Below are positions 10,945 to 22,820 of a DNA stretch of 64,000 nt, piece after piece. This DNA comes from Costus lasius (lineage: Eukaryota > Streptophyta > Magnoliopsida > Zingiberales > Costaceae): positions 43,870,507 to 43,934,506 of the forward strand of contig CM050449.1 in NCBI GenBank assembly GCA_027563935.2, given 5' to 3'. The position numbers and the translations under genes were made by a program. The notes below the pieces were generated by a model, which did no database searches, was not told the DNA's origin, and worked only from the letters and a program-made list of their open reading frames with translations. Numbering within the stretch: position 1 is the first letter of the stretch; each line of letters starts with the position of its first letter.

Positions 10945-12871
10945 TGTTGTCCCTAAACTTGTAGTGCCTGCAAATGCACGAATACTCGAAGTAATAAAAT
11001 AGATATCAAACCCACAGAGACCTTATTGTTAAGTACCAAATAATTATTTTCTTAATAGCTAAGCAAATCGAATATGATGCAAGTAAGCAATATAAAGGGT
11101 GTAAAGATAAACAGAGAGATAAACTAGGACTAGGGTTTCATCCACTTTAATTTTAATGACTAGATATGAATAAAAGGTCGTCAGTCTAATTTCATCATGA
11201 TAAAGATGTAATTTACTTGATAAAGGTATTGTCTCACTTTCGTGCAGACAATCATGCAGGGATCAATCATCGCTTTCGTGCAAGATCTATCCCAACGCTG
11301 AAAATAAGTAAACCATCATCAAAGAATTCAAGGATCACTTTCGTGCATCCGAATTCTAAGTTGATTATCTCAAGTGGAATCTCAAGGATCACTTTCGTGC
11401 ATCCGAGTCTTAACACAGGTTCTACTTAAGGTTCTCCGACGACTCGATCCTCACTTTCGTGCAAGATCAAATCAAGTCTAACACAATAATTCATCCTAGA
11501 TTCAAATTATTAAACATGACAATAATATCACTAAAAATCAGAATTCAAAGAACAAACCTAATTTCTTACGATGAGTTTCAAACTCAATGATTTCTAGGGT
11601 TCCAAATTTCACAATCAACCTTTCAGTCTATTTTGTAAAATTCTAAAACATGCATGATAATATGAACTATGGAGAATTAAAGACAAGTCATCACAAAAGT
11701 AGAATTATCATGATAAAACTATATTGACGTAATAAAAGTCATCTAGTCATTAAAAATCAAAGGGATTACACCCTATGTCCCAAAAGATCTTTAAGCAAGC
11801 ATGGAAGAAGAAATACAATGAATCATAGTCTCAGAGTGATTAGAAAACCAAGAGAAAGGAGAAATAACATTACAACACGGCTTTAATATAAATTACAGTC
11901 GTAATTTGCTTTGAAAACTCTATGTGAATAGTGCCCGAGCCCTTCTTTCATTGATTCCTCCTTCAATTGATCTCCTTTTGCTCTGAAACTTCTGGTGTTT
12001 CTCTCCTCCTCCAGACAAAGCTTCTGTGTAAAAATCATGGCCTAAGGTGGCCTTCATGCCTCTCTGCGAGAGGACGAACCGTAAGCGCCTCTCTGTCGAT
12101 TGCTCCCTCGATTCCTGGATAAAAATTGGGCTTTCACTTTGTGTGTCTTCTCCTCTTTAAGATGAGTCCACAGCATCTTTCGGATTTCAATTTGGAGGTT
12201 TGGATCAAAAGATATGGTCCGCGCAAGATTCGGGCTCGAAAATGTCGTGCGTCCAAGTAGAAAATACAGCCGTGTTTTATTTTACGGTAGTGCCATATTT
12301 TAGTTCTATGAACCCTGAGTCAAAATTACGGCGCGTGAAACATATTACGACTGTGCCATAATTTCAGTCGAGTTCTCTGGTCCAAAATGTCTGGCAAATA
12401 TGGCCCGTAAAATAGTTTACGGCAGTGCCGTAATTTCAGCAATTAACTTTGTTCTGAATGCACTCCAAAATACGACAGTGTTAAGTTTTACGGTAGTACC
12501 ATATTTTACACAAAATCTTATGTTCAGAAATTCCACCAAATTACGACAGTGCTCTGATATTACGGTAGCTTACGGAAATACGGTACCGTAATATAGAATA
12601 TGGCTCTACCATATTTTGGTCAGTTGCTCCGATTTGCGTGAAATTTGTCAGGTAATCTCTTCTTGATGATGGTAACTCTTCCATGTATTCGATTTTGCTT
12701 GAAAATGCTTTAAAATAGTGCCTTTTTACCTAAAAATCATCAAAAAACAAAATAGAAGTAGATTTTTCAATATTTGATAAATTTAGCACAAAAATAAGCA
12801 AAAGAGCCTCAATTTAGCATGAAAAAATATATTAAATGATACAAAATATACTATATATTTTGGTGTCATCA
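10945..12871 (-). repeat. Older Athila LTR copy inside the element
   Basis: Runs from TGTTGTCCC to GGTGTCATCA and aligns throughout with the terminal LTRs but is clearly more diverged. On its low side (10925-10938) a worn PBS (minus sense TGGAGCCGTGTCAG) matches the Asp-type PBS. Its high side lies 57 bases from the ORF1 stop with no PPT. It therefore looks like the 5' LTR of a second, older copy joined to this element by recombination, giving LTR-internal-LTR-internal-LTR. Confidence 0.65.
12255..12625. repeat. Near-palindrome array in the older Athila LTR
   Basis: Five units of about 60-80 bases with cores such as TTACGGCAGTGCCGTAA (about 12418-12434) and worn versions. The order of units and the terminal block (a 'ctctgatattacggta' segment, then 'aatacggtaccgtaatat') are the same as in the terminal LTRs, so the array predates their divergence. 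Confidence 0.75.
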
Positions 12872-12925
12872 AATATTAGTAAGATAAGGAAAAATAGAAT
12901 GCAAAGAAATAAGGAAAAGGGATAC

Positions 12926-14219
12926 TCACAAAACTCTACTCATCATCTGATCTAATCTCCTCGGTGTCCTCTGCTGCATCCATAGGTCAAAGGGCTGCTC
13001 TCTCTGGTGCCCACTATGGTCTCCACCTTTCCTCGAGTCCTGGAATCCAAAATGATCATATAAGAAATTCCCCATCTCTTCCATATAGTTGCTGAGATGT
13101 TCCACATCGTAGTGAAGGTGATGCATCGAGTCCTTCACCTGCCCTACGGTAGCCATCATCCTCTCCATACTATGTCCGTGATGATATATCTCAGCGGAGA
13201 GTGCCTGGAATCCTGGGTCAAAGGCACTAGACCATCCTCCAGTAGGTCTGTGGGAAGAATCTGCAACTGGGTGTGTAGGATTAGCAGGCCGGTGAGATGG
13301 TGACTCCATACCATAAGGGTCATCTCTTCCACCCCAAGTGGGTGGTGGTGGAACTGCACTCAACGGTGGCGTAAAGGCAGCCTCAGCGGTGCTTGGTGAA
13401 AGCTTCCAATTCGCTCTTTCTTTTATAGTGGTCTTCTCTACATGGGGTAGTGGTAGAGTAGGGGAATTTGGTCCAAGGACCAAACAAAAGACATCCCCTT
13501 CTCTAACTATCATTTTCATTGCCATGCAAGACTCAAGATCAAGCCTTGCATTCCCTCTTGCCACTTCTATCCCATATGGTTCAACATTCAGATGTAGGGC
13601 TATAGGTGTAATCAGCCCTCCTATTACAATAGCACCCCTCTTTGCCCTTGCCACTTTATCCATGTGTTTCATTAGAAAGAATGCAACATCCACTACTACT
13701 CCATTAAGCATCCCCCAAAGAAAGTAAAGCTTGGACTGTCGTACCATGCCATCACTATCTCCTCTGCCAAAGACAGTGTGGGCAAGAACTCTATGAACAT
13801 ACTTTATGAAAGGATTCACAATCTTTGAAGCTCTAGCAGAAACAGCAAAAAAATGAGTCTCATGGGTAATTTGGTTCCAAAACACTTTCTCTATAAACCC
13901 AATCGGTATTTGGGTATACCATTCAAAACTCAAGTGAAAAATAAGTCTGACTTCTTTCAAGGTTAACTTCCTCTCAACATTAGCTAGCCTGAATGTGATA
14001 TTTCCTTCAGTAGGCCCATCAGAAAACTCTTGCAGGTCAACATTCAAGCTACTCAAAAATTCCAAGGCAAACGCCAAATAGGTATATGGTGTCATCTCAA
14101 AAAATCTTCTTGCTTTGATCTGCTCAAACATCCAAGATACACCCTTGTAAAGTCCAAGTGCCTCTAAAGTCCTTTTATCAGCATATTTTGTATTAACAAC
14201 TCTTCTTTCTGTTGGAAAT
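12926..14219 (-). pseudogene. Athila ORF1 protein, C-terminal part
   Basis: About 430 residues with no internal stop. I assign it to the Athila ORF1 family (the 'Arabidopsis retrotransposon ORF-1' domain) from its place after pol and from the pattern ERKLTLKEVRLIFHLSFEWY, then a hydrophobic FLWGMLNGVVVDVAFFLMKH segment, then a proline-rich linker and a C-terminal heptad-like region (HHGHSMERMMATVGQVK... DVEHLSNYMEEM). The role of ORF1 is unproven; in some Athila-like elements this position holds an envelope-like frame, but I see no convincing signal peptide or furin-like site. The frame is cut at 14219 by copia A and continues in frame at 25015. It ends with GTTTTGTGAGTAT, where the stop overlaps a splice-donor-like GTGAGT. 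Confidence 0.65.
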
Positions 14220-16388
14220 CCCCGGGCCAATTTTGAAATTTTAATAACAGCGGAAGCGTTGGCCCGAAACAGGATAACCCTAAGAGCCAGGATCCCTTAT
14301 GAGTAATCCACCGGATGTGTTAGAGTAATATACCTTTATTCGCATAATCCTAGGGGCTGGTGATGACGAAGAAGAGGCGCACAAGTGTCCGCCCTCTACA
14401 ATCGTGCACACACGGACTGCTCGAGATTCTCTTCACTCCACGCCTGGTGCTAGCCTTCGGGAGGAAGATCCTATTGCCTATGTCGCTGCCCTCTTTGCTT
14501 GCGCCATCTCCAAGATGCGCCAAAGAGATGAGAAGGGAGGAGATTGACCACAAGGAGAGGGAAGCTCTACAACTTGTGTCAATCTCATGTCTAGCCACTT
14601 TTCCTCATGGTATGCGCCATCATGAAGATGCGCCCATGATGAATATCTTCTTCTCCATCAATGTAAGCACCAATCTCCCCAAGGAGATGCACTAAGATGA
14701 TGAGAAGAGATATTGTAAACTCCTTTTCCTCTCCTTTCTTCTTCACATGCGCCAACTTCATGGAAGTTGCGCCCATAGAAGAAAAATCCTTCTTCATGTG
14801 CTAATCCCTCCAAGGGATACATCATCAAAGAAGAAAGAAGACACCAAGCCTTCTTTTGCGCCCATGGAAGAAGAAGGTGTTGCCACTATGAAGGTGGCGC
14901 CACTTCTCTCTTGGAGGCACCATGGAGAAGGAGATATCATCTCCTCTTGCACCAATCTCTCCAAAGGATGTGCCATGAAGGAAGGAAGATGCTCCAAGGT
15001 GGTTTCATGCGCCTAGAGGGGATGAAACTTGTCATCCATGGAGGTAGGCGACACCTCCTTGCATGTAGTCGCCATGGAGAAGGAATATGAGGTGTACGGC
15101 TAGGTTTTGATGAGTTGTCTTGGATTTTTGGCTAGGGCATCTTGTAATTACGAATTTTCATAATTAATAAGCACCAAGATCCATTAAAGCTTAATAGATG
15201 CGGATCCACAACTTAAGTGATGAATATATCTAATATAAATATTCACTTAAGTTGTGCGTGGCCCCCATGACGTAAGTTGTGAATGAATATAAATATTCAT
15301 TTAATTTACTTAAGCTATGGTCCCATGTCTTGCGTTTAAATTACGTTGACAATCAACCGGACAAATCCAATGACATTTGACCCATCGACTGGACCCAGTC
15401 CATCGAGGTCAAATGTGGTCACCCGAAGGTCAACCGGGGTCAACAGAAGTTAAAATGCAACATCATCCCAAAAGATCATCTCCATCTCATCAGATGCATC
15501 TGTGATGCATCGGACTCCCAAACTAACTCGAATCAACCAAATGACTTGATTATAGGCAACTCGATCAATACGAGATCTCGAGTGTCTAGGTGTGCGACTC
15601 TGTAGGTTCCTCAGATCATCACAAGCAATGAGTGGCACCTAGTAGTACATCATTGCTACCCAAGTCCTTGGAATGGAGTCGTCATCGACATCCCCAAAAC
15701 TGCGACAAGATACATGTACACTCTAGTCCTTTTGCCAGGCTGATCGTCCAAGTCGGACAAGTGTGTCACACTTGTTTATTCCAACATCAATGGTCATGAC
15801 TCCATTCAGGCTTAACTTGGGTGTGGCCACACACTTTTAGTCATGCACCATGTAAGGGCCCATGGACATCAAACTTCCCCGCAGGGAAGGGGCAAATCCT
15901 CTATTGGCACATTGAATCTCTCATATGGCTCAAGATATACCTAATGACAACCGTTATGACTCCCCTGTTACGCGGAGCATTAGGTTGTATCAAAGTACAT
16001 CTCTTACCATATAGAGATATCAATACCCTCAAGTCCAGGACGAGTAAATCTCTGTCACTGTGATATTTGACCTATGACACCAAGTCAAATTCTCACGGCG
16101 GGTCGATCCAGTATATCTCCCTTGATATACCCATATGCCTGCGTTGGCAACCCGTGCTCAACCAGCACATATACTTGTCTCAAGTGCATCATAGCTGTCC
16201 CTTATCCACTATAACACTTGACTGGGGATTATTCTTTGAGGTTAGATAGAATCTATCTCCAGAGACATTGTATATGCAAATGTACATATGACACAAATGT
16301 ACAAAAGGCATAACAACGACTATGCTAGGATGTATATCACAAATGAATGTGACTCATATCGGACCAGCCACAGGTCCTAGGGCATATA
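14220..16388 (-). repeat. Copia A 3' LTR (main part)
   Basis: Starts TGTTGGAAATCCCC in plus sense and matches 22821-24998. The last bases of this LTR, ATATACACCAACA, are displaced to 18060-18072 by a solo LTR insertion. It contains several GC-rich frames, mirrored in the other LTR, that I do not regard as genes. Confidence 0.85.
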
Positions 16389-18059
16389 TGAAAGGAAACC
16401 TAGGTAACATGCATTTCGAAAATTTTGCATAGGCGGAAAAAATTAGGTTTCATGGATCGCTTGACTTGAAATATAATCAACCATGAAAGTATAAGTTGAA
16501 GCATTACCATGGCCATGGTTTGAGTGGCGGCTTGGAAGAAGAAAGGGGAAAGGCGCCTCTTCTCCAAAGGAATCACACACAAGATGTTGATGGCTTCTTC
16601 CTTGTGCTCTTTGTGCTAGCAAGGCACTAAGGAGTCCTTGATCGAAACTTGGAGAGGAGATGTGCTATCACTTTGTTGGCCGCACTCCCCTTCTTTGTTG
16701 TTGCGTGAAGATGATCAAGCAACTAACCACACGAGGAGGCGAGAGAGCAAGCTTCGAAAACGTGAGAGCCAAAAATAGAAAGATTCGGTTACCACTTATG
16801 GTAAGAACCAAAAGTGTAACCCCCTCTCTTAACTCCCATGCGTTCACCTTAAGTGAACCAACCGAAACTTCCCTCTTTAATTGAACCATGCGCTCACACT
16901 AAGTGAACCGGTTCAATTCTATTTGGTTCAAGGACCAAATCAAACCAACCCTGGTTTTGATCTTATTGAACCAAGTGGCTCAAGATCCAACCACACATCT
17001 CTTGACGCTCTTGATCTCTTCGATCAAGCATCAATCCTCCCGATCGAAGCTTACCGATCATATGTCCTAATCAATCAAACATGATCAGACTAGATCTCAC
17101 TTCCAATCAGAGTTTAAATTACTTTAAACTGGACTAGAATAATTCCAGTCCACACGATCTGACATAAGTAAGCCATATCATCAAATTGTGCGACCCTAAG
17201 GGTTTCCTTCAATGTCGGTAACGATAACTTACGTTATCACGATCAGAGAGGGGTATCTAGCAACACATCACTGTCTCCCGATATGAAAGAAAGAGTCTTC
17301 CAAGACTACTCCCAAACCATAGCACAAGTGTGAATCCAATTCACTCAGTATACATGTTCCCTTTGTCACTGGATGTTCTCATTGGACAAGCGTGTCAAGC
17401 CTGTAATTCCAACACGATGAGAATGGTTAGATCAGATAAACATAGTCATCTGGGTATGGCCATACACTTTCTCAACCATCTCATCCAGGGGGCCCCTTTA
17501 GAACATCACACTCCAACTAGGAGAGGCAATCCTATATCTATCACTAGTGTCCTAACATGACTCATGCCCACTATCCAAGATAATCCTTAACCATTATCTT
17601 TCAAATGATATTGAAGTACCTCAAGACAATGCCAATCATCACTTAGTAACACAAGTGATCTCAAGTCAGAGAGAATATACCACTTGCTTGCTTATAAGGA
17701 CTTATTCACATTGTGACAAACAATTGAATATCCTAAGTAGGGTCAGTCCAGTACATCCAATGCACCTATGTGTCTAAATCTTATTCCATGCTCGTAGCAT
17801 CCTATAAGACCAGAACACATATTAGTCTCAATCATATCAAGGCTGTCTCATGTTCACCAAGATATCTCGACTAAGGACAACTCTGAATGTCAGCAAAGCT
17901 GAACATCATTGAGACATTACTCAGAGGTATACATACAGCAGCAGATAATGCAACAATCTGAATAACAACAATTGCCTTTATAAACATATACTCAGTTTAT
18001 ACATGATACTGATAATAACCCAAGGCCTCAAACATTAGCCTTAAGGGCATACCCCAACA
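16389..18059 (-). mobile_element. Solo LTR of the copia E family
   Basis: Runs from TGAAAGGAAACC to GCATACCCCAACA, 1671 bases, and is flanked on both sides by ATATA (16384-16388 and 18060-18064). Removing it restores the end of the copia A LTR exactly as at 25000-25014. It aligns with the 5' LTR of element E (54771-56441), which has the same length. No internal sequence remains, as expected after recombination between two LTRs. Confidence 0.9.
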
Positions 18060-18072
18060 ATATACACCAACA

Positions 18073-18087
18073 ATCTCCCACTTGCAC
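18073..18087 (-). other. Copia A polypurine tract
   Basis: Minus sense GTGCAAGTGGGAGAT directly before the LTR start TGTTGGTG. The identical tract is present in element B at 30529-30543. This purine-rich segment primes plus-strand DNA synthesis. Confidence 0.8.
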
Positions 18088-18099
18088 TAGTATCCTGTT

Positions 18100-20760
18100 A
18101 TTGTGTCACCATAATCAACACGTCCTCAGTCAGACCTGCCATGCTTCTGCTGCGTCAGAGCATCGGTCAGTGGGCCTATTGTGACTCTCTCGGTGTAAAT
18201 ATCTGATATCTCACAACACCTCTGTCTCCGAGACAAAGTGGAAGCGCTCGAGTACGTGTTTGGATCTTTAGGTGAAACCTTGGTTTTCTGTCATGCGTTA
18301 TTGCTCCTTTGTGCTCATAAATAGAGACCAATAATGGTATGACAACCATTTGAAGTTCAATGAAGAACTCCCATATCCAAACGACTTCCTAGAAGCCATA
18401 ACATACTCTGCCTTCAATTGGAGATGATGGTAGTCCATCTTGAAGCCTTTCACAGCTTCCTTCACTACCAGATACAAAATTGATGCTGCGATCAAGGTCA
18501 GAATAGAACAAGCTATCAAGTGTTACCCTATACACCAAGCTTTTCTTATCTCTACCAATCGAGAACCATTCCTATAGTTCCTTGTAGAACCAAGAATGTT
18601 ATTTTCTCCTTATCCAGTGCCATGCACCTAGATTGGACCTGGTATCAATCGGTTATACTCTCGGCACTAACCACATCTAGTCTATAACATATCAACATCG
18701 ATGTATGTTGTCTAACTTAGGACTTGAAGTTTCTTTGATCTATCCAAAAACTCTCACACCTACCCCATAGGTGATGTCCACTAAGTTATTCATCATGAGA
18801 CACTTCCCAAACATCTCTTCACCAAGTGAAGGATCAGGATGTCATCTCTGATGATCTGTATGTACCTAACATACAAGACCAGAGATGTCATTAAGCTCCC
18901 ACTGCACTCAGGCACCATAGAATGAAGATTCTCTGTATTGAGTTAGGAGTTACCCATAAGTCAAAGACAGACGAATCGATTCAACATGTACAGCCTGTGT
19001 GTACTGAGCCTCAGGTTACCCATAACCTATAAAACTAGCTCAGAGTCCATCTTTGACCAAATGTGCCAAATATTCGACCTTGGATTACATCCAAGTCAAA
19101 GTTTCTCCCACTAGCCTTTTCAAGAGAAAATCTTTCCCAAGAAAATTAGCACCTTAAGCAGCAACCAAGTTGCTATCTTGTGGGATCATGGAATCAGTAT
19201 CCCCAAAGGATACCCCATACACACATATGTCAGATATGGAATATCTTTCAGTGTTCAGGAAAAATTATTCATTTTGCACAACCTTTACAAGGAGTTATAT
19301 GACTTCACCTACATCGAATCATGCCAACCATAACTTGATTTCTCCAATTAGACACTAATCCTCAATGAAGAGTTCTATAAGGAGTGAGCTATGAGGAAAT
19401 CTCATACTCTTAGGGACAGTCATAAACTGTGGCTCAAGTGTTTTCTCACAAATTAGAAAGCTTTATGGATCCATCAAGCTGGTCTCCTTATTACATTCAT
19501 ATCCATCAGACATGTTTTAAAGGATTAGTACCCCATCTTTGGCTTACTTACTAGTCCTGTCCACACACACTAAAGTGTATGAGGGCTAATAAGTTTCTAG
19601 ATCTTCCACTTGTAACAAGTGAAGAACATCAATGTTGCCGTCCTTAGTAAACAAGCCTCGTACGAGCCAAGCTCTCAAGAGAGGTTGATCCGACTCATTC
19701 TCCTGAAAGGAGATTGAATCCATGAGTCCATTTGCATGGAGTCAATGGATGAGGTTCTTGTCTTACAAGGCCCAAAAAACATTGCCAAAGATAGGTACAG
19801 AACCACTTAATCTTTATCCATAAGGGAGGATTCATTGTCCTTGCTAGAAGTTACTCATAACACAGGTACACATGAATCAATTTAATCCTTATTCCCACAT
19901 TTTATGAACCCTAGGTTGCCCACAACCTACATATATGGTTCAAATTCCATCTTTGATCCTTTTGTGCTAAGTGGTTGACCTTGGACTAAATCCAAGTCAT
20001 AACTTCCTCCCACTAGCCTTTTTCAAGGAAAAACATTTCCAAGAAAAAACGACACTATGAGCAACAATTACTTGTTCTCCTGTGGGTCTATGGAAATTTG
20101 TATCCCTAAGTGAACTTTGGATACACCACTTACACTTTATCAGATCTTGGTTCTATGGTAGTATAACCTTAGATATATGACCCAAAGTCTCATATCTCTA
20201 GATCCAAATACTGAGTCATGTCATCTCCTAACTTGGAGATACATTTAAGATGGAATTAAGTTCATTGTGGAATAAGCTTTTAGCATCACCTGCAGAGTCT
20301 TGACCCCGGAGAGAGTGAGATCTCCTACCATTATGGCAGCAGCATATGCTCCAACTAGTAGGTCAGTCTCTCTATGTCAGCATTGCCCTATTTCTGTTGA
20401 GAACCAAAATACTTTTGCAAGTGTTGGTCTCATTATGCGGTACGATATACCCATGTGTTAGAAATAGACAACTTGACTTTAGGCAAAGCAGTTACTTGAG
20501 CCAGAAGACAAAGGGCTACTTCTCTTCTCCTCGTTTTGAGGTCGCTAGCAGTTAATCTTGAGCACCTTATCTCCTACACCTATTTCATCTTTAATGCGTC
20601 AGTCAAGCACTAAGGTGTACCTTTGCATTGTAGGACTGCTTTTAGAAGTTACAGCTTTCTATTCTAACTTGTCCCTAGAAGGCGACATGCTAGCAATAAA
20701 CAAGCTACCCCTTAAGCATCCTCATCAGCCAACAAGACTGTAGATGAAATGGGTTTAGGT
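18100..20760 (-). pseudogene. Copia A pol remnants
   Basis: At DNA level the order RNase H, RT, integrase, protease can be followed from low to high coordinates by comparison with B, D and E. For example, 18740-18800 matches the RT stretch that encodes the DRSK(R/K)LL region, and about 20335-20380 matches the protease-side GEIDLRVGNGARV segment. Many stops and indels remove any usable frame; nothing here could be made as protein. Confidence 0.6.
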
Positions 20761-20989
20761 AAAGGCCACTCAAGGAGATACAACTTTTCCTTGAGCTTGA
20801 GGACAATCCTCAAATACCAGTCCCCTTAGTTGGTTCCAACCAACTTAGGAGAGATCGCAGTGACCATTTGCAATGGTCATAAGTAGATGTACAAACTAAT
20901 CATTTAATCTGGCCTTTTATAAATGATTGGGCTCCCACTATTTTTGATCAAATCGACAACCCTCAAAAGTCGATCGGGAAATCACCAGA

Positions 20990-22807
20990 TTTCCTTAGTG
21001 AGATGGGATCCTCATTCCGTACACGGCCTTGCATCCCACGAGGGTGGGATGAACTGCACTAGGTGACGCATGCTTCGTGAGGTAGGCATTCCAACCAATT
21101 GCAACCTCGCAATTCCCCTTCTCAAGATAGTTCAGGCACTTTGTGTCTAGCGAGGGCTAGATACAACACAAAGCCCTAATCTCTTGAGGTTGCCTCCAGA
21201 CTTTCATCATGTGGTCTATCCACATATGAAACATCTAGTCAAGTCCAACCTGACCATTATGCCTAGGGCCAATGATTTCCTTGCGAAAGGCGTGTCTAGA
21301 GTTTTAACCGGACTGGGGAAATCATTGTCACCACACGCCTCCTAAAGATAGATGGGTGTGTCCCACGAGGGTGGAAAATAGTGCACAACACCATCGATCG
21401 ATAGTTGGACGAGGGCTACGCGTTAGAAGGCAGTTATCATACTTGATATTTGGATCGAGGATTTTTGTGGTCTCACCATTTAGTTTTATCTTTCATCTAA
21501 CAATACAGGCATGCAATCCTATAGTGAGTAACATGAAAAATAAAACATCACAGGCATGCTTAAATTGAGTAGAAAATAAAACATGATATGGTTATAGCCC
21601 AGACATGGGTAACAATCCCCTAGACCTAGACTAATCACCTAGCTACTCTAAGGCACAAGCCATGGGCCCATGCCACTAAGTCCTCAGCTCTGCCCTGAGT
21701 ACTCTAAGGACTCTGCTCCATCCCTAGGTGCGCTGCTGCCTAGGTCCTCTGCACCAGGGTTAGCCCCTTAAACCATAGAAACACCTCCTAGGACACCCTA
21801 GGTGCTCTCTTAGGTTTAGGTCAGCCCCTTTGGTCCACCTGTGTTAGCTCGCAAACCCTAGACTCCTTCTAGGATTCGGCCAACACACTTCTCTACCCAT
21901 GCTAGCTCGCAAACCCTAAGCTCCTCCAAGGGTTCGGCCAATCATAGGGGCACCATCACATCTAGAATGTTGCGCCACCACGAAGGTGCACCACTTGCAT
22001 AGAAACATCATCATGAGGGGCTGTTTGCATCACCTCTTAGATTAGCCCTTGAAACCATGCTTGATGCGCCTCTAGAAAACCCTAGAAGCCACAAATGTTT
22101 TGGCCAACAATAGGTATGCACAAGCCCTCTTCACCAGCCCTTAATCCTATAGGTGCGCCACTAAGGTGAACCCTAGAAGCCACCAAGGATTCAGCTAAGG
22201 AAGAGGCTGCCCAATATGATTTAGATGCGCCAAAGAGAAGTCATGACGTGCTCTCTTTCATCCCTAATCTTCTACTTTAATTACAAAACAAATAAAGGAA
22301 AAAGGGCGGCACGCAGGCCTCACAAGAATGCATCCCAGGCATGCATAAGGGCTTGTCTATAACCATATCATAATGCAATAATAAAAGCTCCTACTCATGC
22401 TCATCTACATGCAATGAAAAACAATAATTAAAATTAATTTTAGTTTTTCATAAACCTATTCATCACCCAAAATAATTGTCACAAAATTTCCCCAAAATAA
22501 TTCCCTCAGGCTCCCTACGAAAAGTGGCGCATGCATGCCCTAGGCATGCAAGCCGCCCCCTTTCAGTCCACCTTACCATGTAAAATTTAAAAGGAAAAAT
22601 TCCCTAAAATTTTACAAAGCTTGTGCGCAAGGTCCATCCTTGACACACAAGGAGAATCAATCAGTAGGAAATTTTAGACAAAAATTTCAGCATGATAAAT
22701 CTACCTTTTTCTAAGCAGAAAAATCATGACATAAAAATTTTTAAAAAATCTTTTATGACATGGGCGCATGTAGATAAGCATAATAACCGTGTGGGTCACG
22801 TAAGTTC
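20990..22807 (-). other. Copia A untranslated leader
   Basis: Lies between gag remnants and the PBS. The segment 20990-21560 is clearly related to the leaders of B (33470-34010), D (59698-60230) and E (53105-53630). It contains a hairpin with a 7-base stem, ATCCCAC-GAGG-GTGGGAT (21033-21050), and a second related hairpin at 21361-21376. The rest (21600-22800) is poorly conserved and rich in 'cctagg' and 'gcgccac' words. Confidence 0.65.
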
Positions 22808-22808
22808 C

Positions 22809-22819
22809 CTCTGATACCA
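22809..22819 (-). other. Copia A PBS
   Basis: Minus sense TGGTATCAGAG, complementary to initiator tRNA-Met, one base inside the 5' LTR that starts at 22821. Confidence 0.85.
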
Positions 22820-22820
22820 C

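Noticed and set aside
12926..14219. A cellular plant mobile-domain protein or viral envelope
   Set aside because: Its place between pol tail and LTR and its match to the recalled Athila ORF1 pattern fit a retroelement protein; no signal peptide, cleavage site or fusion peptide was convincing.
14350..15016. Repeated small frames (for example starting MMTKKRRTSVRPLQ) found again at 22971-23611
   Set aside because: They are duplicated because they lie in the two LTRs of copia A, not because they are conserved genes. No domain is recognisable.
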